This document shows, one piece after another, positions 15,968 through 25,500 of a DNA stretch of 64,000 nucleotides; positions within the stretch are counted from its first letter, which is position 1, and each line of letters begins with the position of its first letter. Source of the stretch: Sphingopyxis panaciterrulae (lineage in GTDB: Bacteria > Pseudomonadota > Alphaproteobacteria > Sphingomonadales > Sphingomonadaceae); contig NZ_JACIJH010000003.1 in the NCBI RefSeq assembly GCF_014199295.1, forward strand, positions 310,001 through 374,000, read 5' to 3'. Position numbers and translations under genes: made by a program. The notes below the pieces were generated by a model. It had not been told where the DNA came from. It made no database searches and worked only from the letters and a program-made list of their open reading frames with translations.

Positions 15968-17989
15968 CTACGCCGTGCCGCTGAACGCCATGGTCTTTTG
16001 CAGCCGTTCCTCTGACAATTCGGTCTGGCGGCGCGACGCGGCATGACGCCGCTCGGCCGCGCCCTGCGCCCAGCGGCGCAGCAGGTTCGCGGGACGCCCC
16101 TCTATCGGCCAGGCCTTTGCCGACGCTTTCAGCGCCCGTGCGGCGCGCGGGGCGAACAGCGCGTAAAGCTCGTCGTCGATGGCGGTGATCGCCTGTGTGC
16201 TGCCGGGATCGCCCTGCCGCCCGGCGCGCCCTTCGAGCTGGCGGTCGATGCGCGGGGTTTCGTGAAAGGCGGTCAGGATGACGTGCAGCCCGCCCGCCGC
16301 GTGCGCCTCCTTCGACAGTTCGATATCGGTGCCGCGTCCGGCCATGTTGGTCGCGACCGTCACCGCGCCGATGCGGCCCGCCGCCGCGACGATCTCCGCC
16401 TCTTCGGCGTCCTGCCGCGCGTTGAGGATGCGGCAGGCGATGCCGATGCGGTCGAGCGCGGCGGCGACCGCCTCGGAATCCCCGACCGAGCGCGTCCCGA
16501 CGAGGATCGGCCGCTGCCCTTCCTCCTCGCGCACCGTGCGCACCGCCTCCGCCACCGCGGCCCATTTCGAGGCGGCGTCGGCATGGAGCCGGTGCCCGCG
16601 ATCGCGGCGCAGATTGGGGCGGTTGCGCGGCACGACCGTGACCTTCAGTCCATAGTCGGCCCACAGTTCGGGCGCGGTTTCCTTCACTGTCCCGCTCATT
16701 CCCGACAGGCGCAGATAGCGGCGGAAGAAGCGCTGATAGGTGATGCGCGCCATCGTGTTGCGCGTGCCCGACAGCTCGACCTCCTCCTTCACTTCGATCA
16801 ACTGGTGCAGCCCGCCCTCCCACGACCGGTCAGCCATCACGCGGCCGGTCGATTCATCGACGATCTGCACCTTGTCCTCTGCGACGATATAGTCGCGGTC
16901 GCGTTGATAGAGGCGCAGCGCTGCGATCGCCTGCGACGCGATCTGCTCGCGCGCCTGCCGAATCCGCCAGCGCGTCTGCGGCAGCCCTTCCGACAGCTCG
17001 GCGACGACGCGGTGGCCGCGCTCGGTCAGTTCGACCGCGCGGTCGGCCTCGCGGATGCGATAATGGCGCCCCTCCTCCAGTTGGCGCACCAGTTCGAGCG
17101 CGGCCAGATAAAGGCCGTCGTCGTTCGCCGGCATCTCGGCCGACAGGATCAGCGGCGTGCGCGCCTCGTCGATGAAGATCGAATCGGCCTCGTCGACCAC
17201 GGCGAAATAGAGGCCGCGCATGATCAGCGGTTCGCGGGCCCGGTCGCCGAACAGGTCGCGCATCACCCGCCGCGCCGCGCCGCGCTTCGGCCCCAGCGCG
17301 GTCTGGTCGCGCAGATAGTCGAAGGTGATTTCCTTGTTGGTGCCATAGACGACGTCGGCGCGATAGGCGGCGCGGCGTTCGGGCGTCTCCTGCCCGTGGA
17401 TCACCACCCCCAGGCTGAGCCCGAAGCGTTCGTAGACGGGGCGCAGCTTGGCGGCGTCGCGCTCCGCGAGATAGTCGTTCACCGTGAACACATGCACCGG
17501 CATGCCGGCCATCGCCCCGGTGATGGCGGGCAGCAGCGCGGTGATCGTCTTGCCCTCCCCCGTCGCCATTTCGGCAAGGCCGCCCTCGACCATCACCAGA
17601 CCGCCCATCAGCTGCACGGGAAAATGCCGCATCCCCAGCATCCGCCCCGTCACCTCGCGGATCAGCGCAAAGCATTGATCGATCAACGCCGGGTCGGAAA
17701 GTCCATGGCGCATCAGCCTGACGCGCAGCGCGGCGCAGCGCGCGTCGAGGTCCGCGTCATCCAGCGGGCGGAGCGCCTCCGCCGCCTCCGCGATCGCCTC
17801 CGCCCGCGCGAGCATGGCTGGCCGCTCGCCCGCCAGCGCGCGGCCGACCAGCAGGTCGACGGGGCGATCCCATTTCCACGACGGCGCGGGGCCGCGCTCG
17901 GGATAGGGCGCGATGACCGGGCGCGCGTCGCTGCGCACCTCGCGCCACAAGTCGCGGGCGCGCTCGCGGAGGACGGACAGCTCAGGCAT
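15968..17989 (-). CDS. Accessory SecA-like ATPase, short form
   Basis: This 673-residue protein has SecA motor motifs in order: QLMGGLVMVEGGLAEM then TGEGKT (Walker A, 144-148), TVNDYLAERD (about 170), GTNKEITFDYLRD (about 217), DEADS (Walker B, 266-270), IFIDEARTPLILS, the preprotein-crosslinking region (270-450), TNMAGRGTDI, and RIDRQLEGRAGRQGDPGS. Canonical SecA is about 850-900 residues. Here the region after the second nucleotide-binding domain is mostly missing and there is no C-terminal CxCxSGxGxxxxxC zinc site, so SecB/lipid contacts are probably lost. ATG 17989 overlaps the end of the M50/HlyD gene by 8 bases, indicating coupled translation. It is last in the giant-protein operon, so it is best read as a dedicated export motor rather than the housekeeping SecA. 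Confidence 0.9.
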   Translation of the reverse strand: MPELSVLRERARDLWREVRSDARPVIAPYPERGPAPSWKWDRPVDLLVGRALAGERPAMLARAEAIAEAAEALRPLDDADLDARCAALRVRLMRHGLSDPALIDQCFALIREVTGRMLGMRHFPVQLMGGLVMVEGGLAEMATGEGKTITALLPAITGAMAGMPVHVFTVNDYLAERDAAKLRPVYERFGLSLGVVIHGQETPERRAAYRADVVYGTNKEITFDYLRDQTALGPKRGAARRVMRDLFGDRAREPLIMRGLYFAVVDEADSIFIDEARTPLILSAEMPANDDGLYLAALELVRQLEEGRHYRIREADRAVELTERGHRVVAELSEGLPQTRWRIRQAREQIASQAIAALRLYQRDRDYIVAEDKVQIVDESTGRVMADRSWEGGLHQLIEVKEEVELSGTRNTMARITYQRFFRRYLRLSGMSGTVKETAPELWADYGLKVTVVPRNRPNLRRDRGHRLHADAASKWAAVAEAVRTVREEEGQRPILVGTRSVGDSEAVAAALDRIGIACRILNARQDAEEAEIVAAAGRIGAVTVATNMAGRGTDIELSKEAHAAGGLHVILTAFHETPRIDRQLEGRAGRQGDPGSTQAITAIDDELYALFAPRAARALKASAKAWPIEGRPANLLRRWAQGAAERRHAASRRQTELSEERLQKTMAFSGTA

Positions 17990-20135
17990 TGAACCGGGAC
18001 AGCAGCAACTGGCGCAGCCGCCGCGCCACCTGCCAGCCGATCGGTTCCCAGCCGAGCTGGAAGCGGACATGGACGCGCGTCCCGAACGGCACCTGCCGCA
18101 GTTCGGGCGGCAGGCCGATGTCGAACAGGAAGACGCGGCCCAGCGCCTTGCGCCCGTTCGGATCGGTGGGGTCGGTGGGAATGGTGCCGCCCTTGCCCAG
18201 CGCCAGCGCCTCGCTCGGCAGGTCGCGCGTGCCGCCGGGCACCTCGCGCACCACACGCCCTTCGTGCGTCGCGCCGGGCAGCGCGGCGATGCGGTAGCGG
18301 ACGCGGACGAGTTCGCGGCGGACGAGGTCGATGTCGTCCTGAGTCACCGCGACGCGCACCACCTCCGCCTGTCCGGGGGTGACATAGCCGATCAGTTCGC
18401 CCTGGCGGACATGCCGCCCCGGCAGGTCCGACGCGGGCGCCAGCGCGGTGACGAACCGCCCCTCCGCCCCCGCGAGCAGGCGAAGCTCGCCATAGCGCTC
18501 GCGCTGGATCGCCAGCTTCTGTTCGGCCTCGTCGATCGCGAACTGACCGATCTGACGCTTGACGCGGTCGCCGCCCAGTTCGGCATCGGCCGCCGCCTGC
18601 AACTCGCGCCGCCGCCAGTCGAGCCGCGCGACGTCGGTCTCCAGCGTCGGCTGGCTGGTCTCGATCAGCAACTGTCCGGTGCGGACTTGGCTTCCCTCCC
18701 CCACGGCGACGCGGGTGATGAAGCCGCCGGTCGCGGCGCGCACATGCGCCTGGTCGGGCAGCCACACCACCCCCTGCGCGTTGACGTGGTGCGGCGCCGG
18801 AATGACGAACAGGATCAGCAGCGCCGCCGCCACCGCGCCGCCCGTCAGCCGCATCGCGAAGCCCCGGTTGCGATGGAGCTGCGGGCTACTGACGACATGC
18901 GCCCCCATCTTCCACAGCGGCAGGCCAACCCCGGTCCACAGCGTCCACAGCGCGATCAGGACGCCGATCAGGAAAAAACGCGACGCAACGATCAGCGCGA
19001 TGCCGAACAGCATCACCATGCGCGCGACGAAGGCCGCCGGGGCGTAGACGAGGAAGCAGCGTTTCTCGCCCGGCGTCGCGTCGAACGGCGGCATGTCGTG
19101 GGTGCGAAAGACATGCCGGTTGACCAGATCGCCCCAATAGCGATTGGCGCGCGAGCCGAGGTTGGGGATTTCGAGCAGGTCGGCGAGGATATAATAGCCG
19201 TCGAAGCGCAGCAGCGGATTGCCGTTAACCAGCACGGTCGAGATGCCGGCGATCAGCATGACGTTATAGGCGAAACTGCGCGCGAGCCCGGGCTCCAGCA
19301 TGACCCACAGCAGCGCGGCAAACGCGGCGACGAACAGTTCGGACACCATCCCGGCGGCGCCGACCAGCGCCCGCTGCCACTTGTTCGGCAAGGCGCTTGC
19401 CGCCGACGCGTCGACATAGGGGACGGGAAACAGGACGAGCAGCATCACGCCCATCTCGCGCACCTCTCGCCCCCATGCCTTGGCGGCGAAGCCGTGGCCG
19501 AGCTCGTGGATCGTCTTCACGAGCGGATAGCAGACCGCCATGATCAGCAGATTGTCGGTCGACAGCACCCGGTCGATGATATTGGTCGTCAGTTCCTGCC
19601 AGTGGGTGCCGACGACCAGCAGCGCCGCGCCGACCAACGCGAGCCACAGCGCCAGCCCGGCCCAGCCGAACAGCGGCCGCACCCACGGCATCGCGCGGGT
19701 CAGGAAGGCATCAGGATCGACCAGCGGAATCCGCAGCGACATCGGGCTCTTCAGATTCTGCATCAGCAGTTGCCGCCGCTGCTTCCTCTGCCGCTTGATG
19801 AGCTCGCCGATATCGGGAAGCATGTCGGTCGACAGCAGGTCGGACCCGTGCAGCTGGCCGAGCGCCGTGATGACGTCGTCCTGCGTCGGCGCGTCCTCGC
19901 CCAGTTCCTCGACCAGCCGCTCCCACAATTGCTCGACCGTCCGCTCGCCGTCGAGCCGCCCGACGAAGCGCCACGCGCCCTTTGTCAGCCGGTGCGCCTT
20001 GCCGGCGGCGCCGTCGTCGAGCACATATTGCACCGTGCCGCGATAGCGGTGGCGCCGGACGCGCACATGCGTCTTGAGCCGGGGCCTCAGCCGGGCGACC
20101 TGGAACCAGGAGGCGCTTTCAAAGGGATTGGCCAT
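17982..20135 (-). CDS. PqqD-like / M50 zinc protease / HlyD fusion membrane protein
   Basis: This 717-residue protein has three parts. Residues about 12-105 form a PqqD-like winged helix (HRLTKGAWRFVGRLDGERTV, then QDDVITALGQLHGSDLL), the fold used as a RiPP recognition element. Residues about 150-460 are a multi-span M50 (site-2-protease-like) domain with the zinc motif HELGH (210-214) and the third-ligand motif NPLLRFDGYY (306-315), so the active site looks intact. After a last membrane segment (about 448-465) comes an HlyD-type periplasmic arm: lipoyl half AATGGFITRVAVGEGSQVRT, coiled coil, then LPGRHVRQGELIGYV. The domain order resembles the putative peptide zinc metalloproteases of peptide-export loci. 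It could bind and cut the giant's leader while forming part of the conduit; that substrate is inferred. Confidence 0.88.
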   Translation of the reverse strand: MANPFESASWFQVARLRPRLKTHVRVRRHRYRGTVQYVLDDGAAGKAHRLTKGAWRFVGRLDGERTVEQLWERLVEELGEDAPTQDDVITALGQLHGSDLLSTDMLPDIGELIKRQRKQRRQLLMQNLKSPMSLRIPLVDPDAFLTRAMPWVRPLFGWAGLALWLALVGAALLVVGTHWQELTTNIIDRVLSTDNLLIMAVCYPLVKTIHELGHGFAAKAWGREVREMGVMLLVLFPVPYVDASAASALPNKWQRALVGAAGMVSELFVAAFAALLWVMLEPGLARSFAYNVMLIAGISTVLVNGNPLLRFDGYYILADLLEIPNLGSRANRYWGDLVNRHVFRTHDMPPFDATPGEKRCFLVYAPAAFVARMVMLFGIALIVASRFFLIGVLIALWTLWTGVGLPLWKMGAHVVSSPQLHRNRGFAMRLTGGAVAAALLILFVIPAPHHVNAQGVVWLPDQAHVRAATGGFITRVAVGEGSQVRTGQLLIETSQPTLETDVARLDWRRRELQAAADAELGGDRVKRQIGQFAIDEAEQKLAIQRERYGELRLLAGAEGRFVTALAPASDLPGRHVRQGELIGYVTPGQAEVVRVAVTQDDIDLVRRELVRVRYRIAALPGATHEGRVVREVPGGTRDLPSEALALGKGGTIPTDPTDPNGRKALGRVFLFDIGLPPELRQVPFGTRVHVRFQLGWEPIGWQVARRLRQLLLSRFNA

Positions 20136-20180
20136 CGCGCGCCCAATCCGACAGCCTATCTCGAGGCAGATCCAGAAACC

Positions 20181-20260
20181 CGTTCGTGTCGAGCGAAGTC
20201 GAGACACCCATCAGCGTGGCGCCGGGCCGACGGGTGTCTCGACTTCGCTCGACACGAACG
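20181..20260. repeat. REP-like palindrome, perfect 29-bp arms
   Basis: The arm at 20181-20209 (starting CGTTCGTGTCGAGCGAAG) is the exact reverse complement of 20232-20260, with a 22-base loop. It lies in the 148-base gap between the GAF/HlyD and M50/HlyD genes, the only sizeable gap in the operon. It could stabilise the upstream message or reduce readthrough to the last two genes. The sequence is a well-known kind of sphingomonad intergenic repeat (from memory, not searched). Confidence 0.85.
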
Positions 20261-20283
20261 GATTCAACGAAATGCTTCATGCT

Positions 20284-22137
20284 CTAGGGCAGCCACTTCC
20301 AGAAGAACAGCCGCAGCCATTCGCGCAGGCCGCGCGTCCAGATCCAGGCGTTGCTGCGCCGGTCGATCTTCACCTTGGCGACGCCTTCCATGCCGGGGCG
20401 CAGCACCGCGCGGCGGTCGCCGGCCAGCTCCGCCTCGACGCGGAATACATTCTCGCCATCGACATTGGCCGTGACCGACGTGATCCGCCTGACCGTGAAG
20501 GGCACCGTCTCGCCCGCGAGTCCCGTCGGCGCGAAGCGGCCCTGCTGCCCGGGGCGCAGATAATTCACATCCTCCTCCGCGACGTTCAGCACGACACGGA
20601 AGCTGCCGAGCGGCGCGACCTCGAACAGCACGTCGCCTTCCTCGACCGGCGTCCCGACCTTCTGGCTGAGGTCGCCCGACACCAGCACACCCGACAGCGG
20701 CGCGACGATGCGCGTGCGCGCGAGCTTATATTCGATCAGGCGCAGGCTCGCCTCCGCCTGGCGAAGCTGCGCGCCGGCCAGGCTCATGTCGGCACGCTCG
20801 TGCTTGGCCAGCGCCTCGCGATAGCGGCGGTCGAGCTGCTGCACCTCGCCGAGCGCGCGGGCGCGGTCGACGATCAGGTCGCGGTCGTCGAGCGTCGCGA
20901 GCACCTGCCCCGCGCGCACGACGTCCCCGGCGCGCGCCTGCGACCGCGCGATGAAGCCGGAAAAGGGCGCCGAGGCCGCGCGCTGCACCTGGCCTTCGAG
21001 TTCGGCGTCGGCGCGCACCTGAAACTGGGCGAACGGAATGAACAGGATCAGCAGCAACAGCAGTGCGCCGATCCCCAGCGCCTTCGCCAGCGGACGGCGC
21101 GGGCCGAACAGCGCGCGCGCGCCGTCCATGCCGTGCCGCCGGACGCGGCCGCCGATCCATCTTTCCTCGCGCCGCAGCAGCGCGATCCCCGGCGCCACCA
21201 GCGCCGCGATCGTTTCGGCGAGCAGCAGGTCGCGGGCATCGAACGGATCGGCATCGACCGCGCGCTCGATCGTCAACACCCCGACCGGCAGTCCGCGGTC
21301 GGTCATCGGCACGCTGGCGACCGCGCCCTTGCCCGCCAGCGCGAGCAGGCGGTCCTGCTGCAACAGGATCGGATCGCCCTCGCGCACCAGCGGGACCGAC
21401 AGCAGCATGCCCTGGTCCATCGCCTCGTCCATCGCGGCTTCCAGCGCCTCGGCGACGTCGGACCGTTTGCGGAACCAGGCGCCGTGCGACATGGCGGACA
21501 GCTTGACGCGGTCGCCCTGTACCAGCCCCAGCGACACCCGGTCGGCGTCGAGGGCGATCGTCGCCGCATTGCACAGCGCCAGTTCCGCCTCGGCCAGCGT
21601 GTCATGTTCCTGCATCGCCGCCAGCACGTCCATCGCCGCGGTCGTCGCCTCCGTACGCCCTTCGTCGCCGGCGGAGCGGTGCTGCCAGACCAGCGAGTGA
21701 ATCCAGCCGACGCCCCAGTGGAGTTCGCGCAGCAGCAATTGCATCTGCGGCGAGGTCAGCCCGGTCACGGCGAGCAGCACCGCGCCCATCATCCGCCCGT
21801 CGGCGGCGATCGGATAGCCGATGCCCATCGTGTCGGGATCGTCCGCGTCGCCCTCGACCACCACCTGCCCGTTCGCGAGAGTCGCCTCGGCGACCTTGCG
21901 CAGATGGGGGTGCTCCTGCGGGCCGGCGGGCCATCCCGCCGCGGGGGCGAAGGCGCCACCGGTGCCCTCGAGCAGGATCAGCCCCGCGCTCACCCCGCGC
22001 GTGCGGGCGCATTGCAGGTCGAGCCAGGCCTGGCAGAAGGACCCCGCGTCGCGCGCCGACGCCAGCGACGCCCACAGCCGGGCCTCGTCCGCCCCCTGCG
22101 ACCGCGACGCGGTCCCGATGTCGGCCGCCACGCTCAC
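20284..22137 (-). CDS. GAF-domain / HlyD hybrid inner-membrane adaptor
   Basis: This 617-residue protein has a cytosolic part of about 350 residues with a clear GAF domain (about 165-320: DTLAEAELALCNAATIALDA, then PVGVLTIERAVDADPFDARD) and, before it, a weaker GAF-like region (about 20-150: GLILLEG and GYPIAADGRMMGAVLLAVTG). A single membrane segment (353-372) follows. The periplasmic part is an HlyD-type adaptor (ASAPFSGFIARSQARAGDVV, coiled coil, RIVAPLSGVLVSGDLSQKVG, beta-barrel, basic C-terminus). The start is GTG 22137; there is no in-frame ATG upstream before a stop. It lies 15 bases after the DUF3467 gene. A ligand- or signal-sensing GAF domain wired to a secretion adaptor suggests gated export; the ligand is unknown. 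Confidence 0.87.
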   Translation of the reverse strand: MSVAADIGTASRSQGADEARLWASLASARDAGSFCQAWLDLQCARTRGVSAGLILLEGTGGAFAPAAGWPAGPQEHPHLRKVAEATLANGQVVVEGDADDPDTMGIGYPIAADGRMMGAVLLAVTGLTSPQMQLLLRELHWGVGWIHSLVWQHRSAGDEGRTEATTAAMDVLAAMQEHDTLAEAELALCNAATIALDADRVSLGLVQGDRVKLSAMSHGAWFRKRSDVAEALEAAMDEAMDQGMLLSVPLVREGDPILLQQDRLLALAGKGAVASVPMTDRGLPVGVLTIERAVDADPFDARDLLLAETIAALVAPGIALLRREERWIGGRVRRHGMDGARALFGPRRPLAKALGIGALLLLLILFIPFAQFQVRADAELEGQVQRAASAPFSGFIARSQARAGDVVRAGQVLATLDDRDLIVDRARALGEVQQLDRRYREALAKHERADMSLAGAQLRQAEASLRLIEYKLARTRIVAPLSGVLVSGDLSQKVGTPVEEGDVLFEVAPLGSFRVVLNVAEEDVNYLRPGQQGRFAPTGLAGETVPFTVRRITSVTANVDGENVFRVEAELAGDRRAVLRPGMEGVAKVKIDRRSNAWIWTRGLREWLRLFFWKWLP

Positions 22138-22152
22138 CCGATCATCCGCGCA

Positions 22153-22506
22153 TCAGCCGAGCGGGCCATAGCGCTGCTCATAATCGCGCACCAACTGGCC
22201 CAGCGCATCGCTGAGGCGCTTCGCGGCAAAGGGGCTGAGGATCACGCGGTGCTGGACATCGACCTCGAGCGGTCCCGGCGCGGCGCCGGGCTGGTCCCAA
22301 TTCTGATTGACCCCGAAATTCAGCACCACCTCTTCGCGGGTCGAGGTGACGTTGGCCATGTTGCAATAGCTGCTCTTCAGATTGTCGGTGCGGAACTTCA
22401 GCGTCTGCTGACGCGGCGGCGGCGCCGGCGGCGCGAGCGTGCTCTTCCCGGCCGCCGGACGCCCAGCCGCTTTCGCCTTCGCCGGTCGCTTGTCGTCGCT
22501 CATCAT
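22153..22506 (-). CDS. DUF3467-family small cytosolic protein
   Basis: This 117-residue protein has a low-complexity Lys/Ala/Pro N-terminus (about 1-33) and then a DUF3467-like domain: YCNMANVTSTREEVVLNFGV, VQHRVILSPFAAKRLSDALG, and QLVRDYEQRYG, matching the family's pattern of an N-terminal A-N-x-x x-v-t/s stretch, a D/NFG strand and a closing helix ending Y-x-x-R-Y/F-G. The function of the family is unknown. Its ATG (22506, or 22503) overlaps the stop codon of the giant gene in an ATGATG arrangement, so it is translationally coupled to that gene. No signal peptide or membrane segment is seen. A chaperone or targeting-factor role for the giant is a plausible inference from coupling only. Confidence 0.82.
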   Translation of the reverse strand: MMSDDKRPAKAKAAGRPAAGKSTLAPPAPPPRQQTLKFRTDNLKSSYCNMANVTSTREEVVLNFGVNQNWDQPGAAPGPLEVDVQHRVILSPFAAKRLSDALGQLVRDYEQRYGPLG

Positions 22507-25500
22507 TTACGGTCCTTGTTCCTGCGGCCCTTGCCGCGGCGCGGACGCGGATCGGAACGGCGGTCGAGCAACAGCGCCGGCAGCGCCACCGGCATCAGGT
22601 CAAGCGCGTCGCCGTCATCGACCGCGCCGGCGAGCCACTGTGCCAGCGGCGCATCGACCTGCTCCGGCGCTTCGGTTTTCGCCATCAGCACCGGCGTGGC
22701 GCCGAAGTCGATCGTCGCCGCGGCCGTCTGCCGGCCGCGCGGAGCGGCTGGCGCGGTTTCGGCCTTGGCGTCCTTCTTGCGCGCGGCATCCTTCGCGGCC
22801 GCGATCTCCTTGGCCTTCTTCGTCTTACCCGACGCGGTGGCATGGATGTCGCCCGCCCATTTGGCGACCGCCGCGCGCGTGCCATAGGTGACGGCATCGA
22901 AATGCGGCCGCTCCGCCGACGAAGACGACAGGATCGGCAGGCCATCGACGACCCGCTCGACCTGGCGCAGCGCGTCGAATTCGGGCGAGCGGTCGTCGAG
23001 GAAGCCGACGAGTTGCACCGCCTCGTCCATGCGCGTCGAACTCGGCGCCGCCGCGTTGATGCTGTCGACGGTGACCGTCAGCCGTTCGCTCGCGCCATAG
23101 GGCGCGTCGGCCGGAACGCGCGCGTCGAAGCTGAGCAGCCAGACCGCGCCCGCCGGGATCGGCGTGTCGCTGACGATCGAGACGATCGCCACGCGCTTGC
23201 CGCCCGGCGCGGCTTCGGTGCGGAACTCGACGACCGCGTCGGCCGGAAGGTCGGCCCCGCGCAATATGCCGTCGATCGTCAGCAGCGCCGGGTCGTAGGT
23301 GACGCGGAAGGACAGCGTCCTGACCCCGCCCTCGCTGGTGAAGCGCACCTGCAGGCCCGCACGGTCGGCCAGCGGCACATCGACCTGCTCGCCGGGCCCG
23401 CGCACGAAGTCGGGCAGCTCGGCGGTTCCCGCCGCGGCGCGCGCGAACAGGATCGAGGCGCGATAGTCGCCGCCCTCGGCCCCGTCGCCATCGCCGTCGA
23501 GCAACCGGCCGTCACGGCTGAGGAAGCCGTCGTCGCCGATGAACAGGCTGTAGCGGTCGTATTGCAGCGGCTTGCCGTCGGTGCGCGACAGGGTGAAGCC
23601 TTGGCCATCGGCGTCGTAGCGGATCGTCGCCGCAATCGCCCCGAAGCGCTCGCCGATCAGCGTCACCGTCCGCCCGGCCTGCTCGGCGCCTAGCGGCTGC
23701 GAGAAGCGGATGGTCAGGATACCGTCGGCGATCGTCGCCTGCGTCACCTGAAGCGGCGGCGTCTGCGGCTGATCGGCGATCGACAGCGCCAGCGGCACGG
23801 CGGCAAAGCTGCCATCCTCGTTGATCAGCGTCGCCCGGACGACATAGTCGCCCGCCACCGCATAGTCGTGGCTTGCCGCCGTGGCGGTACCGACGATCCG
23901 CGTCGGCGTAGAGCCGTCGCCCCAGTCGATGATCCACTCGATCGGCGTGTCCTGACCGGGGTCGACGGCGCCGAGCAGCACGGTATAGCTCTGCGCGACC
24001 TGCCCCGTCGCTTCGCCGGTCACCGACAGCGTCGGCGCGACGTCGCGGACTGCGATGGCAAAGGCGAGTTCGGCCGACGCGCCGCCCGCATCGGTCACGC
24101 GGACGACGACCGGCACCGTCGCATCGCCGTCGAGCGCCTGCCAGGTGAACCGGCCACTGGCGTTGATACTCGCTCCCTCCGGCCCCGACACCAGCGTCCA
24201 GACGAGCGCACTCGCGTCGCCATCGGGATCGCTGGCTGCGAGCTGGACCGAAACGGCCTGCCCTTCGTCCACCACGATGCCCGCCACGGGGGAGATCACT
24301 GGCGGCAGGTTGGAACTGGCAAGCAGGGCAATGGCGAAGCTCTGCTCGCTGAACGCCCCCTTGGGATCGGTCACGCGCACCGTCACCATCTGCGTGTCGG
24401 CGGCGCCCCCGGCGATCCACTCGAACCGCCCGTCCGCCGTCACCCGCGCCCCTGCGGGACCGCTGACGAGGCTATAGACCAGCGTCTCCGCCGCATCGTC
24501 GGCATCGCTCGCCCACAGCGCGACGCTCAGCAGCCGCCCGCGCTCTATGCTCTGCGCGGGGATCGGCGCCAGAACCGGCGCCGCGTTGGGCACCGCCACC
24601 ACGGTTATGGTGAAGCGTTGCTCGCTGAACGCGCCCTTGGGATCGGTCACGCGCACCACCACCTCGCGCGGCCCGGCTACGCCGGTCGCGACCCAATGGA
24701 ACACGCCGTCGGCTCCCACGGTCGCACCCGCGGGACCGCTGACCAGCGACCAGACCAGCGTCTCCGCCGCGTCATCGGCGTCGCTCGCCGACAGCGGCAC
24801 GGTCAGCGCCTTGCCCTGTTCGACGCTCTGCGGCGCAATCGGTGCCAGAACCGGCGCTTCGTTGCCGACCGGCGTCACCTGAAGCAGGAAGCTGCGTTCG
24901 GCCGACAGGCCAGCGGCATCGGTGACGCGAACCGTCACGGTCCGGTCGCCCAGCCCCGCCGCCGTCCAGGCGAGCAGGCCGTTCGACGACAGCGTCATCC
25001 CGGCCGGCCCTTCGACAAGCGCCCAGGTAAGCGCCGCCGCCGCATCGTCGACATCGGTCGCGGCAAGCTGCACCGACAGCGCCGTGCCTTCGACCACGCT
25101 GCGATTCGCCACTGGCTCCAGGATCGGCGCATCATTCACCGGGTTGACGGTGATCGAAACGGTCGCGGAGACCGGTGCGCTCAGCCCGTCGGTGATCGTG
25201 TAGGTAAAGCTGTCCGTCCCGAAGAAATCGGCATCGGGCACATAGGTCCACGGCCCGCCCGGCACCGTCGGCGGCACCAGCGTGCCGCGCTTCGGGCCGG
25301 TCAGGATGGCGACGGTCAGCGCATCGCCGTCGGCATCGCTGTCGTTGGCGAGCATGTCGATCAGGACGGTGCCGTCCTCGTCGACCGACACGGCGTCGTC
25401 GACCGCGACCGGCGCCTGGTTGGGCACGGTGCGGAACGTCACATCGTCGATGACGACGCGGCTGTCCTGATCGCCCATACCGATCAGGTCGAACGACAGC

